DNA of 64,000 bases, taken from contig CAJUJK010000009.1 in assembly GCA_910586705.1 (NCBI GenBank), forward strand, positions 1 to 64,000, given 5' to 3'. Made by a program: the position numbers and the translations under genes. Numbering within the stretch: the stretch's first letter is position 1; every line of letters starts with the position of its first letter. This document shows, one piece after another, positions 7,658 to 16,693 of the stretch. The notes beneath the pieces are model-generated. The model was not told the DNA's origin. It did no database searches and was given only the letters and a program-made list of their open reading frames with translations. The DNA is from an uncultured Lachnospiraceae bacterium (GTDB lineage Bacteria > Bacillota > Clostridia > Lachnospirales > Lachnospiraceae).

Positions 7658-8772
7658 TAGACGGCTTCCACGTTCTCCACGCCGTCCTCTGTGATGTCAA
7701 ATTTCCAGAGGGCGTGTCCGGGAATGCGGTGTTCAGTCAAATAATAGGTGTTATCTATTTGGCTTATGTAGTAGGGCGTGCCGCCGCCGATGAAATGATC
7801 GTAGATATCCTCGTAATTGCCGTCCGCAAGGTCTTTCAGATCTTTGGCGCGGAGGATGGTGGCATAATCCTGACTGCCGTTTATGTCAGTGGACACGGTG
7901 ATGTAGCAGTTTCCTTTGGCAAAGGTGAGCTGTACCATGCCGGCGATCGCGTCGGGTACGGGATAGGTTTTACGCACTTCAAAGGTGGACAGGTCCGCCT
8001 GTATGATGGCGGGTGTGCCGGGGATGCCGGAGACGAAGTAGATATCGTCGCCGTCGATGGTGAAGGAGCGCACGTAGGTCTCCTTCAAAGCGTCCACGGA
8101 ACGGATTTGTGTGAGATACATCTGCGGGTCGCCGGGATCATGGCGGCACAGGTACATTTCGCCGTTCATGGAGCTCCACACATAGAAAGTGTCCGTGGGG
8201 GCGTCATAGACAATATAGTGAGGGCGGTTTCCGGCTTCATCCAGTGTCTGGGTGTGGTAGAAAACGCCCTCCTTTTTTTCAAATACAAGAACCCGGTTCC
8301 CCTCCGTGTCGTCCACAAGATAGACGGTTCCGTCGCTGGCAAGGGTGTGACCCTTGTCGATCTCATCCGTTAAAATCTGCCAGTCTGTGAGAGGATCCGA
8401 AAGGTTATCGTGGAAGATCACCTGATTGTGATAGCAGTCCACAAGGAAATAGGTGTCCTCCACTTTTGTGACATAGGTGGGGACGCTCAGGTCGGTAAAG
8501 GAATTGCGTGGCGTGTCCTCTGGGGCAGCCGGGGTGAAATCTCCGTCCGAAAGGCTTTGTACCGTCGTAAACGCGCGCAGATGGCTCTCGCTTGGGAGCG
8601 GGACAGGCATCTGCGATCCGGCGCCCTGTGTCATGGCGGGAAGGTTTGTACGATCAGAGTCCGATATGCCGCATGAGGCGAGCGATCCGGCTGTAAGCAG
8701 CAGGAGAAAAAGGCAGGGGAGATAGAATGACAGGCGTTTTTTAATTAGACGTATGCTGAAATTACGGTTCAT
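7654..8772 (-). CDS. Predicted lipoprotein with beta-propeller-like repeats
   Basis: Protein of 372 residues with a lipoprotein signal: positively charged start, hydrophobic core, lipobox LASC with Cys around residue 34. The mature protein has repeating short segments such as DTYFLVDCYHNQVIFHDN, GTVYLVDDTEGNRVLVFE and DTFYVWSSMNGEMYL. These resemble the blades of a beta-propeller, so it may bind sugars, polymers or a partner at the outer membrane face. It is transcribed convergently with the antiporter gene, the stop codons overlapping. No exact family is recognised. Confidence 0.7.
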   Translation of the reverse strand: MNRNFSIRLIKKRLSFYLPCLFLLLLTAGSLASCGISDSDRTNLPAMTQGAGSQMPVPLPSESHLRAFTTVQSLSDGDFTPAAPEDTPRNSFTDLSVPTYVTKVEDTYFLVDCYHNQVIFHDNLSDPLTDWQILTDEIDKGHTLASDGTVYLVDDTEGNRVLVFEKKEGVFYHTQTLDEAGNRPHYIVYDAPTDTFYVWSSMNGEMYLCRHDPGDPQMYLTQIRSVDALKETYVRSFTIDGDDIYFVSGIPGTPAIIQADLSTFEVRKTYPVPDAIAGMVQLTFAKGNCYITVSTDINGSQDYATILRAKDLKDLADGNYEDIYDHFIGGGTPYYISQIDNTYYLTEHRIPGHALWKFDITEDGVENVEAVY

Positions 8773-8894
8773 TGGCGGGATTCTCTTTCTTTCTTCTGTA
8801 TTTCTTGGTAAGATAGACCATATACTAGGTTCAGTTTACCACAAATTCTGCGCCATGTCGTGTGGGTTTTCGTGGAAACGGGATTGGCAGGAGT

Positions 8895-10211
8895 ATGGAT
8901 ATGACATATTTGTCACTTTTAAAATCAGACAGCGCACAAAAACAGCATATGGATGCCGGGACGTCGGGAGAACGGCAGAATCCGCCCTACAATGTGGCTT
9001 TCGGCATTCTCTCTGCCCTCGCCATACTTATGATAGTGGCGGGGCACTTGGGCTATGACATTTTCACGGTGGGCGGCCTGTTTCCCTACTATTCTTTTCA
9101 CGTGCCGCTCTTTATGTTTATTTCCGGCTATTTTTACCGGGATGCGGAGGAAGGCAATCCGCTCGCTTATCTGAAAAAGAAGGCGAAGCGGCTTCTTTTG
9201 CCCTATTTTTTCTGGAATGTGGTGTACGGGCTTCTGGCTGCGGCGCTGCGGGCATTTGGCGGCTTTTCTATGGGGGAGGCAGTCTCCCTGAAAACGTTGT
9301 TTTTCACGCCCTTTTTGAACGGCTATCAGTTTATCCTGAATTACGCGGCATGGTTTGTGCCAGTGCTCTTTATCGTCGAGGTGATGAATCTGTGTATGCG
9401 GCTTCTGCTGGGGCGGCTGCACATAAACAGCGAGTGGCTGATTCTGGCGGGGACTCTGGCGGTGGGGATGCTGGTGGTGTGGTTTGCCATAGAGGGCCGT
9501 GTGTGGGGATGGTACAAGACGCCGGGACGGATTCTGTTCCTCTATCCCTGCTTTCAGATGGGGCAGTTTTATAAGAAGAAATTGGAACGGCGGGATACGC
9601 TTGGCAATGTGCCTTACTTTGCCGTTGTGCTGGCGGTGCAGGTGCTGCTGCATCTGTGCTGCAACGGGCTTGCTTACAGCAGCGTGTGGTGTACGGGCTT
9701 TGCCAACGGGCCGGTGATTCCATATGTGACAGTGGTGTCGGGAATTGCCTTCTGGCTGCGGGTGTCGAAAATTCTGGCGCCGTTTTGCGGGGAAAGACGA
9801 AGTGATGAAGCGATGGTGCAGGCTGATGCAGTAAGGTGGAATTGTCTGGCGTCGGTACAAGCTGTGGAGAAAGGTCTGAACGGACCGGCAGCGGCGCAGA
9901 ATCCGGTGGGCGGGGGTCTGCTCTATCTCGGTAAAAATACTTACGCGGTGATGATGCACCATGTCATGGCTTTTATGCTCGTCAAGATGGTTCTCGCGGG
10001 GATTGCAGCCCATACGGGGTATCTGGCGGACTTTGATTTCGTGCGCTTTTACGCGGATATCGACTACTACTATCTGGTAAAAGGTTCGGAAGCCTTTCAG
10101 ATGGTGTATCTGGCGGCGGGTGTGGGGCTGCCGCTGTTGGTGCAGAGAGGGCTGGATGTCCTGCTTCCTGCGGCAGGACGCGTTTTTCCATTCCGCGGTG
10201 CGGGGGCGTGA
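8895..10211 (+). CDS. Acyltransferase 3 family membrane protein
   Basis: Protein of about 438 residues. The start at 8895 has GCAGGAG directly upstream; an in-frame ATG at 8862 has no such site. The N-terminal region carries the family pattern SALAILMIVAGHLGYD and FHVPLFMFISGYFYR, with the His in the first membrane segment expected to be catalytic, followed by about nine more membrane segments. Such enzymes transfer acetyl or other acyl groups to surface sugars. A hydrophilic insertion (about residues 303-345) between two membrane segments looks species-specific. It is divergent from the lipoprotein gene and followed by a small unknown gene. Confidence 0.85.
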   Translation: MDMTYLSLLKSDSAQKQHMDAGTSGERQNPPYNVAFGILSALAILMIVAGHLGYDIFTVGGLFPYYSFHVPLFMFISGYFYRDAEEGNPLAYLKKKAKRLLLPYFFWNVVYGLLAAALRAFGGFSMGEAVSLKTLFFTPFLNGYQFILNYAAWFVPVLFIVEVMNLCMRLLLGRLHINSEWLILAGTLAVGMLVVWFAIEGRVWGWYKTPGRILFLYPCFQMGQFYKKKLERRDTLGNVPYFAVVLAVQVLLHLCCNGLAYSSVWCTGFANGPVIPYVTVVSGIAFWLRVSKILAPFCGERRSDEAMVQADAVRWNCLASVQAVEKGLNGPAAAQNPVGGGLLYLGKNTYAVMMHHVMAFMLVKMVLAGIAAHTGYLADFDFVRFYADIDYYYLVKGSEAFQMVYLAAGVGLPLLVQRGLDVLLPAAGRVFPFRGAGA

Positions 10212-10302
10212 TTTGAATTGCAATCGGCGGGGGAGTGTGTTACTCTATCTAAAGAGTGTGTGAATGGCAATTTATGGAGAGTTGTGCCGGAATGGAGGCA
10301 CA

Positions 10303-10575
10303 ATGGGAGATAAGGTAAAGATTTACAACTGGGATGGCAGAAAGTACCGCCTGCTGGGCAGGGTGAGGCTGCGCAGGACGAAAGACACATATGTCATAAA
10401 TTTGCCCGAGCGGTTCGGGGACAGGTCTTTTACGACAAGGTACCTGCTCTGTGCCCCGGAGCGGTTTGTAAGGAAATGCCGCTACGGTAACCTGCTGTTT
10501 CGCGCGGGAAAGAGCGAAACGTGGCTGCCTGTGGAGGAGAGGATGCACGCGGAAGCGCTGTTTTCCTACCGTTGA
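10303..10575 (+). CDS. Small basic hypothetical protein
   Basis: Protein of 90 residues starting MGDKVKIYNWDGRKYRLLG. The start at 10303 has GGAGG seven bases upstream, better than the earlier ATG at 10264. It is rich in Arg and Lys with alternating beta-type patterns, and has no signal peptide or membrane segment. I do not recognise it. It sits between the acyltransferase and glycosyltransferase genes on the same strand and may belong to their unit. Confidence 0.55.
   Translation: MGDKVKIYNWDGRKYRLLGRVRLRRTKDTYVINLPERFGDRSFTTRYLLCAPERFVRKCRYGNLLFRAGKSETWLPVEERMHAEALFSYR
10384..10395. repeat. Near-match of the TGACA-N4-TGTCA palindrome
   Basis: GACACATATGTC inside the small basic protein gene: the four inner bases of each half-site match, while the outer pair does not. 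Confidence 0.35.
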
Positions 10576-10713
10576 CGGGGGAGTGCCGGAAACAGGAGCA
10601 TGGCTGCAGCGTTTGGCAGGAGAAGGGCGGGGGCGTGCGCTTGCCGGCAGTATGCAGGCTGACAGAAGCCTGCCTTCCGCATGAGGCTTGTTTCAAAGGT
10701 AAGGAAGGGACAC

Positions 10714-11730
10714 ATGGTCACAATCAGCATATGTATGATCGTGAAAAATGAAGAGCGGATTTTAGGCAGATGTCTGAACAGTCTGGAAGGGCTTGCGGAT
10801 GAGATCATCATTGTGGACACAGGTTCCACGGATGGGACGAAGCGGATTGCGGCAGCGTATACCGACCGGATTTATGATTTTGCGTGGACGGGAGACTTTT
10901 CGGAGGCGAGGAACTTCGCTTTCTCCAAGGCGGGGATGGAATATATTTACTCGGCGGACGCGGACGAGGTGCTGGATGAAGAAAACAGAGCCGCGTTTTT
11001 GCGGATGAAGGAGGTTCTGCTCCCGGAGATCGAGATTGTGCAGATGTATTATGTAAATCAGCTCGCGAATGGTACCATCTACAATTACGACAAGGAACTC
11101 CGCCCCAAGCTTTTCAGGAGAAACAGATCCTTCCGCTGGCAGGGCGCGATCCATGAACAGGTGGGGATTACGCCTGTTATTTATGATAGCGAGATCTGCA
11201 TCCGGCATCTGCCGGAGGAGAACCACAAGGACCGGGATCTGGCGGCTTTCGCGCGGCTGACCGCGGCGGGGGAATACCTTGACAAAAGACTGCACAATAT
11301 TTACGCGAAGGAGCTTTTTATCTCCGGGGAGGCGAAAGATTTCCTCGCGGCGCGGTCGTTTTTCCGGCAATCCTGCAAGGATGAGAGGCGGGGAGAAGAG
11401 GAACTGATGGAGGCGGCGTGCGTGGCGGCAAGGGCGGCGAGACTTGCCGGGGATGTGGCGGATTTCTTCAAATATGCCATGAAAGCGGTGGCATCCGAAG
11501 GGTGCGCGGAAATCTGCTGCGAACTGGGCGCTTTTTATATGGAGAGAGAAGATTACGACGAGGCAGTCGTCTGGCTGTACAACGCGGCTTACGAGACGGA
11601 GAGCATTTTGGATATCCACAGCGGCGGTGACCTTCCCCTGCGGGGACTGGCTAAATGCTATCAGGAGCTTGGCAATGAGGAACAGGCGGCGGAATACAGC
11701 AGACTCGCGGCTGAGTGGACAACAACGTGA
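10714..11730 (+). CDS. Family 2 glycosyltransferase with C-terminal TPR-like region
   Basis: Protein of 338 residues; AAGGAAGGG precedes the ATG at 10714. The N-terminal GT-A domain begins ISICMIVKNEERILGRCLNS and contains IIIVDTGSTDGT and the metal-binding YSADADEV, the pattern of SunS-like GT2 enzymes. From about residue 200 the protein is helical, with repeated segments such as ICCELGAFYMEREDYDEAV and LRGLAKCYQELGNEEQA typical of TPR repeats. It probably glycosylates a peptide or surface substrate; the acceptor is unknown. hisC follows closely. Confidence 0.85.
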   Translation: MVTISICMIVKNEERILGRCLNSLEGLADEIIIVDTGSTDGTKRIAAAYTDRIYDFAWTGDFSEARNFAFSKAGMEYIYSADADEVLDEENRAAFLRMKEVLLPEIEIVQMYYVNQLANGTIYNYDKELRPKLFRRNRSFRWQGAIHEQVGITPVIYDSEICIRHLPEENHKDRDLAAFARLTAAGEYLDKRLHNIYAKELFISGEAKDFLAARSFFRQSCKDERRGEEELMEAACVAARAARLAGDVADFFKYAMKAVASEGCAEICCELGAFYMEREDYDEAVVWLYNAAYETESILDIHSGGDLPLRGLAKCYQELGNEEQAAEYSRLAAEWTTT

Positions 11731-11746
11731 GAAGGGAATAGATGGG

Positions 11747-12802
11747 ATGAATTGGGAAGAAAATGTGCGCAGGGTGGTGCCCTACACGCCCGGCGAGCAA
11801 CCAAAAAAAACAGATGTTATTAAACTGAATACCAACGAGAGCCCGTATCCGCCCGCGCCGGGTGTGGCAGAGGCGCTGTCAGCGCTGGATACGGAAAAAT
11901 TCAGACTGTATCCCGCGTTCCCGGAACAGACAGAGCTGGCGGCGGCGCTGGCTGCCCGTTACCATATCGGGACGGATCAGATTTTTATCGGCGTCGGTTC
12001 GGATGATGTGCTGTCCATGGCGTTTCTGACGTTCTTTCATTCGGGCAGACCTGTTTTCTTCCCGGATATCACGTATTCTTTTTATGATGTGTGGGCGGAT
12101 GTGTACGGAATACCGTATGAGAGAAAGGCGCTGGATGCGGATTTTCAGATTTGTCCGGCGGATTACTGTCAGCCGAACGGCGGCGTGATCTTTCCGAATC
12201 CCAATGCCCCGACAGGCGTGCTGATGCCTCTTGACAAGGTGGAGGCGATCGTCGCGGCAAACCGGGATGTGGTGGTAATCGTGGATGAGGCTTACATTGA
12301 CTTCGGCGGCACGAGTGCGCTGCCGCTCATTGAAAAATACGACAACCTGCTGGTGGTGCAGACTTTTTCCAAGTCCAGATCCATGGCGGGTATGCGGATC
12401 GGGTATGCCATGGGGCAGCCGCAGCTGATCCGTTATCTGAATGATGTGAAGTATTCCGTCAATTCTTACACTATGAACACGGCGGCGCTGGAGCTGGGCG
12501 CAGTGGCGGTGCGGGATGAGGACTATTTTAAGGCGTGCTGTAAAAAAATCATGGAGACGAGAGCGGTGGCGGAGGAACGGCTTTCTGCACTTGGATTTGT
12601 TTTCCAGAAGTCCTTTGCCAATTTTATCTTTGCCTCTCACAAGACGATGCCTGCGAGGAATATCTTTGAGCGGCTGAGAGAAAATGACATATATGTCAGA
12701 TGGTGGGACAAAGAGAGAATAGACAATTATCTGCGTATCACCATCGGTACAGACGGGCAGATGGAATCTTTGTACCGCGCACTGGGAAAGATTCTCGGCT
12801 AA
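11747..12802 (+). CDS. hisC: Histidinol-phosphate aminotransferase
   Basis: Protein of 351 residues, the usual length for HisC, starting MNWEENVRRVVPY. It transaminates imidazole-acetol phosphate with glutamate to give histidinol phosphate. Visible fold-type I PLP motifs are KLNTNESPYPP near the N-terminus, NPNAPTG (about residues 150-156), DEAYIDFGG and the PLP lysine in TFSKSRSMAGMRIG. The gene stands apart from other his genes and lies 16 bases after a glycosyltransferase gene. Close relatives act in other aminotransfers, so the substrate is an inference from motif similarity. A TGACA-N4-TGTCA palindrome lies inside it at 12685. Confidence 0.85.
   Translation: MNWEENVRRVVPYTPGEQPKKTDVIKLNTNESPYPPAPGVAEALSALDTEKFRLYPAFPEQTELAAALAARYHIGTDQIFIGVGSDDVLSMAFLTFFHSGRPVFFPDITYSFYDVWADVYGIPYERKALDADFQICPADYCQPNGGVIFPNPNAPTGVLMPLDKVEAIVAANRDVVVIVDEAYIDFGGTSALPLIEKYDNLLVVQTFSKSRSMAGMRIGYAMGQPQLIRYLNDVKYSVNSYTMNTAALELGAVAVRDEDYFKACCKKIMETRAVAEERLSALGFVFQKSFANFIFASHKTMPARNIFERLRENDIYVRWWDKERIDNYLRITIGTDGQMESLYRALGKILG
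12685..12698. repeat. 14-bp palindrome TGACA-N4-TGTCA (exact)
   Basis: TGACATATATGTCA near the 3' end of hisC; see findings. Confidence 0.6.
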
Positions 12803-12848
12803 AAGCATATACTTTATGTAAGAAAAAGGAAGTGGAGAGGAAAAAACT

Positions 12849-13349
12849 ATGGAGAGTTTAGCGGTGGCATTTGCCAATACACTGGGAAGATATGTGAGTA
12901 AGGAGATCGTGGTGTTTATCATTTCCATGATACCGATTCTGGAGCTGCGAGGCGGTCTGATTGTCTCCAAGCTGCTGCAGGTGCCGATCACCACGGCGAT
13001 TCCGATCTGCATCATCGGCAATATCATTCCGATTCCCTTTATTCTGTTGTTTATCAAACAGGTGTTTAAACTGCTGAAAAAGATAAAGATTTTCCGCGGT
13101 ATCATCGAGAAGCTGGAAAACCGCGCCATGAGTAAGAGCGACAATATCAAGCGTTATGAATTTTGGGGACTGGTGCTCTTTGTGGGGATTCCCCTTCCGG
13201 GCACAGGAGCGTGGACGGGTTCCCTGATCGCCGCGCTTCTGGATGTGGACTTTAAGAAGGCGGTTCTGGCGGAACTTCTGGGCATCGCCATCGCTACGGT
13301 GATTATGTCGTTCCTCTCTTACGGGCTTCTGGGCGCGCTTGTAAGTTAA
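12849..13349 (+). CDS. Small membrane protein of the small multidrug export (PF06695) family
   Basis: Protein of 166 residues with a GGAGAGG site before the ATG. About four to five hydrophobic segments. Conserved features are the IPILELRGG motif near residue 32, IIGNIIPIPF, and VGIPLPGTGAWTGSLIA in the second half, which identify the COG2426/PF06695 family. The family name says multidrug export, but direct evidence for that function is thin. It follows hisC by 46 bases and may be cotranscribed. Confidence 0.8.
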   Translation: MESLAVAFANTLGRYVSKEIVVFIISMIPILELRGGLIVSKLLQVPITTAIPICIIGNIIPIPFILLFIKQVFKLLKKIKIFRGIIEKLENRAMSKSDNIKRYEFWGLVLFVGIPLPGTGAWTGSLIAALLDVDFKKAVLAELLGIAIATVIMSFLSYGLLGALVS

Positions 13350-13511
13350 GAGCGGGCGGCGGTTCGCGGAACTGTAAGCAGCGGTTGAATGCGATCAGCA
13401 GACTGAGGCAGGACGGCAGGAAGCATGGAAAGCGGACAAAGCGGGAAGGGAAAGTAAGAAAGCGTGGAAAGATAAGAAAAGGCTGTGGCACCTTAGAGGA
13501 TGGGATCACGG

Positions 13512-16500
13512 ATGAAGGAAAAAACGGATAGAAAAAAATATGCGCTGGTGTTTGCGGCGTTTGCGGTAGTTCTGGCGGCGGCAGGGCTGGTCGGCGTTCT
13601 GCTGCGCGGGCAGCTTTCCGGGGATGACAATCCAAATCTGGCTCTGAAAAAGGGTGTGAAAGCGACCTGTGACAGTGTGGAGCAGGCGTCATTGACCGCG
13701 GCTATGGCGATAGACGGGAACGACGTTGACCGCGCATCCCGCTGGTCCAGCGAGAATAACAGGGAGGACGCCTCCCACTATATACAACTGGAATTTCCCG
13801 AAGAAATTTCAGTTTCTTTTGTTGTGCTGAAATGGGAGAGGGCGAACGCGGTTTCCTACGCGCTGGAAAGCTCGACGGACGGCGCGGCATACGAGACGGT
13901 TGCCGCTTTCGACAGGGCGCCGGAGACGCTTGCGCAGGAGATTGTTCTAAAGGAGCCTGTGCAGACGCGGTTTCTGCGTCTTTCCACCTATGCGGTGTCG
14001 AAAGAGTCTGCGGATTTTTCTGATCTGTACCAGAATGTATCTCTCTACGAGTTTGAAGTTTACAGGGACAAGCCCACGGCATACAAATTAAAAGCACCTG
14101 TTATTGAGAAGACGCCGGAGGGTGGAAGAAGGCTTGCTGCGCCGGAAACGCCGGATGGCTTCCGGGTAACGCTGATCGGCGCGGACTTGGAACAGGTAAT
14201 CGGTGCGGACGGCACAATCTATGACACCATTCAGGACAAGGAAGTGACGGTAGGCTACCGGGTGGAGGACACGAGAGAACGGGAGGAGACGAGGGAGGTT
14301 TCCTTTGTGGTGGAAGTGCCTGCGGCGGATACGGTGTCTGATACGGCGGAGGGCGGACTGCCTGATGGGCAGACTGCACTTCAGGGGTCTGAAGGTGACC
14401 TGCTCTGCGGGATCAGCGGCGTGCTTCCCTCCGTTGCGGAGTGGCAGGGCGGTCAGGGATATTTTACTCTGCGGGAAAGCGCGAGGATCATCGTGGATAC
14501 CGACAGTCGTCCGCCCCGGAGCGATGGACGCCAGCCGGCAGAGCCGGGTGCGGATGTGCAGGCGGACGGAATGGGAGCGGATGCGGATGTGCGGGCGGAC
14601 GAAACGGGAGCGGGTGCGGATGTGCAGGCGGATGGAATGGAAGCGGGTGCGGATGTGCAGGCGGACGAAACGGAAGCGGACACGCAGGCGCTCTGGGATA
14701 TCGCGTCGCTGATGAACGGGAGTCTGGAAAAGGATCCGTATTTTTGCACAAAACTGACCGTCTGCAAGGGCACGGCGGACGATCTCAAACCGGGGGATAT
14801 CTATCTGGGCTATGCCGGAGAGGAAAACGGTCTGGGCGAGGAGGGATATACCTGTGATATAACTGACAAATGTGTCATAAAGGCGGAGGCGGCGACAGGA
14901 CTGCGCTGGGGGACGGTCACTTTGATGCAGCTTCTGTTTGCGGATGCGGGAAGAAACGCGCCGCAGGGACAGATCCGGGATTATCCCCTCTATGAGGTGC
15001 GGGGGTTCGGCATTGACGTGGCGAGAAAGCCGGTATCTATGGATACGCTCTATCGGATGATGGAGACCATGTCATGGTATAAGATGAACGATCTGGCGAT
15101 CCATTTAAACGATAACACGATCCTTGCCACCAGCGGGCTTACCGATTCGGCGGAACATGCCATGACCGCGGACAGTGCGTTCCGGCTGGAATCTGCGCTG
15201 GGCAATGAGAAGGGGGAAATGCTGACCGCGGCGGATTACGCATACACGAGGGAGGAGTTTGCAAAGTTTATCGCCACAGCCAGAACCTATGGCGTGACGG
15301 TGGTGCCGGAGATTGATACCCCGGCGCACGCCCTCTCCATCACCAAGCTTTATCCCGACTATGCCCTGCGCACGGGAAGCGAGTCGGTGGATCAGATTGA
15401 TCTGGGAAATGACAAGGCTGTCACTTTTGTGGAGAAAATCTGGCGGGAGGCGCTGGATGGGGAGAATGGCGCGTTCCGGGAGGCGGATATTGTGAATATC
15501 GGCATGGATGAGTATTACGGAGACGGGGAGCAGTACCGGCAGTACTTGAACAGGATCAATAGTCTGGTGCAGGAGTCGGGAAAAACCGTGCGGATCTGGG
15601 GCAGCCTCAGCAATATGGGCGGCACGACAAAGCCCTCGCCCGAAAACCTGCAGATGAATCTGTGGAGTACGGTCTGGGCGGACCCGCTTGCGATGTATGA
15701 GGAGGGGTATTCGCTGATCAATATGCAGAACAACCACCTTTACATCATACCGGGCGGCGGCTATGACAGGCTGAGCGGCAGGGAGCTGTATGAAAACTGG
15801 GCGCCCAACCGCTTTTATGACTATGACAGGCGGGAGACCGTGCCCGCTTATTCGCCGCAGATGCTTGGCGCGGCATACATGATCTGGAATGATATGAGCG
15901 GCAATCTGGACGTGGGAATCTGCGAGTACGATCTGTACGAGCGGTTTGTGGAGCCGCTGGGCGCGCTGTCTGCGCGGCTCTGGGGAGCGGAAAAGCTGGG
16001 GGCGGGAGCAGGACAGACGCCGTCTGGCTCTGGAGAGCCGGCTTACGATTATTTGGAAAAGTGCATGAAGAACCGGGAGCTTCAGAGAGCTTTGACGGGG
16101 AATGAGACAGTGGGGGTGGAGCCGGATTATGAGATTCGGATGGATGTGTGGCTGGAGCCGGGACGTGAGACCGGGAGCGCTGCAGGACAGTGGCAGGATA
16201 CACGGGATGAGACCGGCGTGCCGCAGATGAGGGACGGACATCCGGATGCGCCGCGGGAGCAGGTCATTGCGGAGGGCGACTGCGCTTATGGCAGATGGGC
16301 TTTCTACGCGGCGGAGCCGGAGACGGGAAAGGTCGGTTTTGCCAGAGAAGGGCGGACCTACACATTTGATTACACGCTGCCGAAAGGCAGATGGGTGAAT
16401 CTGAAACTGGAGGGTAAGCCGGGAAAGACCACGCTTTATGTGGACGGAAAAGAAGTGGACAGCCTTGGGAGCGACGAGCCCTTCGAGGAACACGCCACTT

Positions 16501-16571
16501 TTGTGTTCCCTCTGCAGAGAGTGGGCAGCCAGACGGGAGCGTTTGACGGAGAACTGGATCTGTATGTGTAA
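13512..16571 (+). CDS. Multidomain beta-N-acetylhexosaminidase (GH20)
   Basis: About 1019 residues. The ATG at 13512 is preferred because AGAGG directly abuts the alternative ATG at 13500. Order of domains: signal anchor (about 10-32); F5/8 C-type carbohydrate-binding domain (about 40-190); GH20 N-terminal domain interrupted by a Gln/Ala/Asp-rich tandem repeat (about 348-395); GH20 catalytic barrel (about 490-830) with the catalytic pair in NIGMDEYYG and EIDTPAHA; C-terminal LamG-like beta domain (about 880-1019). It probably removes terminal GlcNAc or GalNAc from host glycans or cell-wall material, anchored at the cell surface. Convincing family assignment; substrate not resolved. Confidence 0.88.
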   Translation: MKEKTDRKKYALVFAAFAVVLAAAGLVGVLLRGQLSGDDNPNLALKKGVKATCDSVEQASLTAAMAIDGNDVDRASRWSSENNREDASHYIQLEFPEEISVSFVVLKWERANAVSYALESSTDGAAYETVAAFDRAPETLAQEIVLKEPVQTRFLRLSTYAVSKESADFSDLYQNVSLYEFEVYRDKPTAYKLKAPVIEKTPEGGRRLAAPETPDGFRVTLIGADLEQVIGADGTIYDTIQDKEVTVGYRVEDTREREETREVSFVVEVPAADTVSDTAEGGLPDGQTALQGSEGDLLCGISGVLPSVAEWQGGQGYFTLRESARIIVDTDSRPPRSDGRQPAEPGADVQADGMGADADVRADETGAGADVQADGMEAGADVQADETEADTQALWDIASLMNGSLEKDPYFCTKLTVCKGTADDLKPGDIYLGYAGEENGLGEEGYTCDITDKCVIKAEAATGLRWGTVTLMQLLFADAGRNAPQGQIRDYPLYEVRGFGIDVARKPVSMDTLYRMMETMSWYKMNDLAIHLNDNTILATSGLTDSAEHAMTADSAFRLESALGNEKGEMLTAADYAYTREEFAKFIATARTYGVTVVPEIDTPAHALSITKLYPDYALRTGSESVDQIDLGNDKAVTFVEKIWREALDGENGAFREADIVNIGMDEYYGDGEQYRQYLNRINSLVQESGKTVRIWGSLSNMGGTTKPSPENLQMNLWSTVWADPLAMYEEGYSLINMQNNHLYIIPGGGYDRLSGRELYENWAPNRFYDYDRRETVPAYSPQMLGAAYMIWNDMSGNLDVGICEYDLYERFVEPLGALSARLWGAEKLGAGAGQTPSGSGEPAYDYLEKCMKNRELQRALTGNETVGVEPDYEIRMDVWLEPGRETGSAAGQWQDTRDETGVPQMRDGHPDAPREQVIAEGDCAYGRWAFYAAEPETGKVGFAREGRTYTFDYTLPKGRWVNLKLEGKPGKTTLYVDGKEVDSLGSDEPFEEHATFVFPLQRVGSQTGAFDGELDLYV
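14551..14690 (+). repeat. Tandem repeat inside the GH20 gene
   Basis: Units of about 36-42 bases built on GTGCGGATGTGCAGGCGGAC, each coding for a variant of GADVQADGMEA. About four imperfect copies. They form a flexible acidic linker in the hexosaminidase and would allow rapid length change by slippage. Confidence 0.75.
14864..14877. repeat. 14-bp palindrome TGACA-N4-TGTCA (exact)
   Basis: TGACAAATGTGTCA within the GH20 gene; see findings. Confidence 0.6.
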
Positions 16572-16582
16572 AACAGCGCGGG

Positions 16583-16643
16583 CAGTTCAGCTTAGGACTT
16601 TGCACTTGCTGCAAAGTCCGTGAGAACATGTAAAGGCTGAGAA
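16583..16643 (+). repeat. Structured repeat family B, copy 1
   Basis: A 62-base element starting CAGTTCAGCTTAGGACTTTG. It contains a perfect 9-bp hairpin GGACTTTGC / GCAAAGTCC and an outer CAGC/GCTG stem. A second copy is at 35892-35955 with compensatory G-U changes in the same stem. It lies about 50 bases before the methyltransferase start. Confidence 0.7.
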
Positions 16644-16693
16644 GAATCCGGCTTTTTTGCCGAGGGTAAAACTGGAATAGGATGGATTAGAAC

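Noticed and set aside
8925..10223. Minus-strand ORF of 432 codons opposite the acyltransferase gene
   Set aside because: Shadow frame; composition is unlike a real protein and the + strand gene has clear family motifs.
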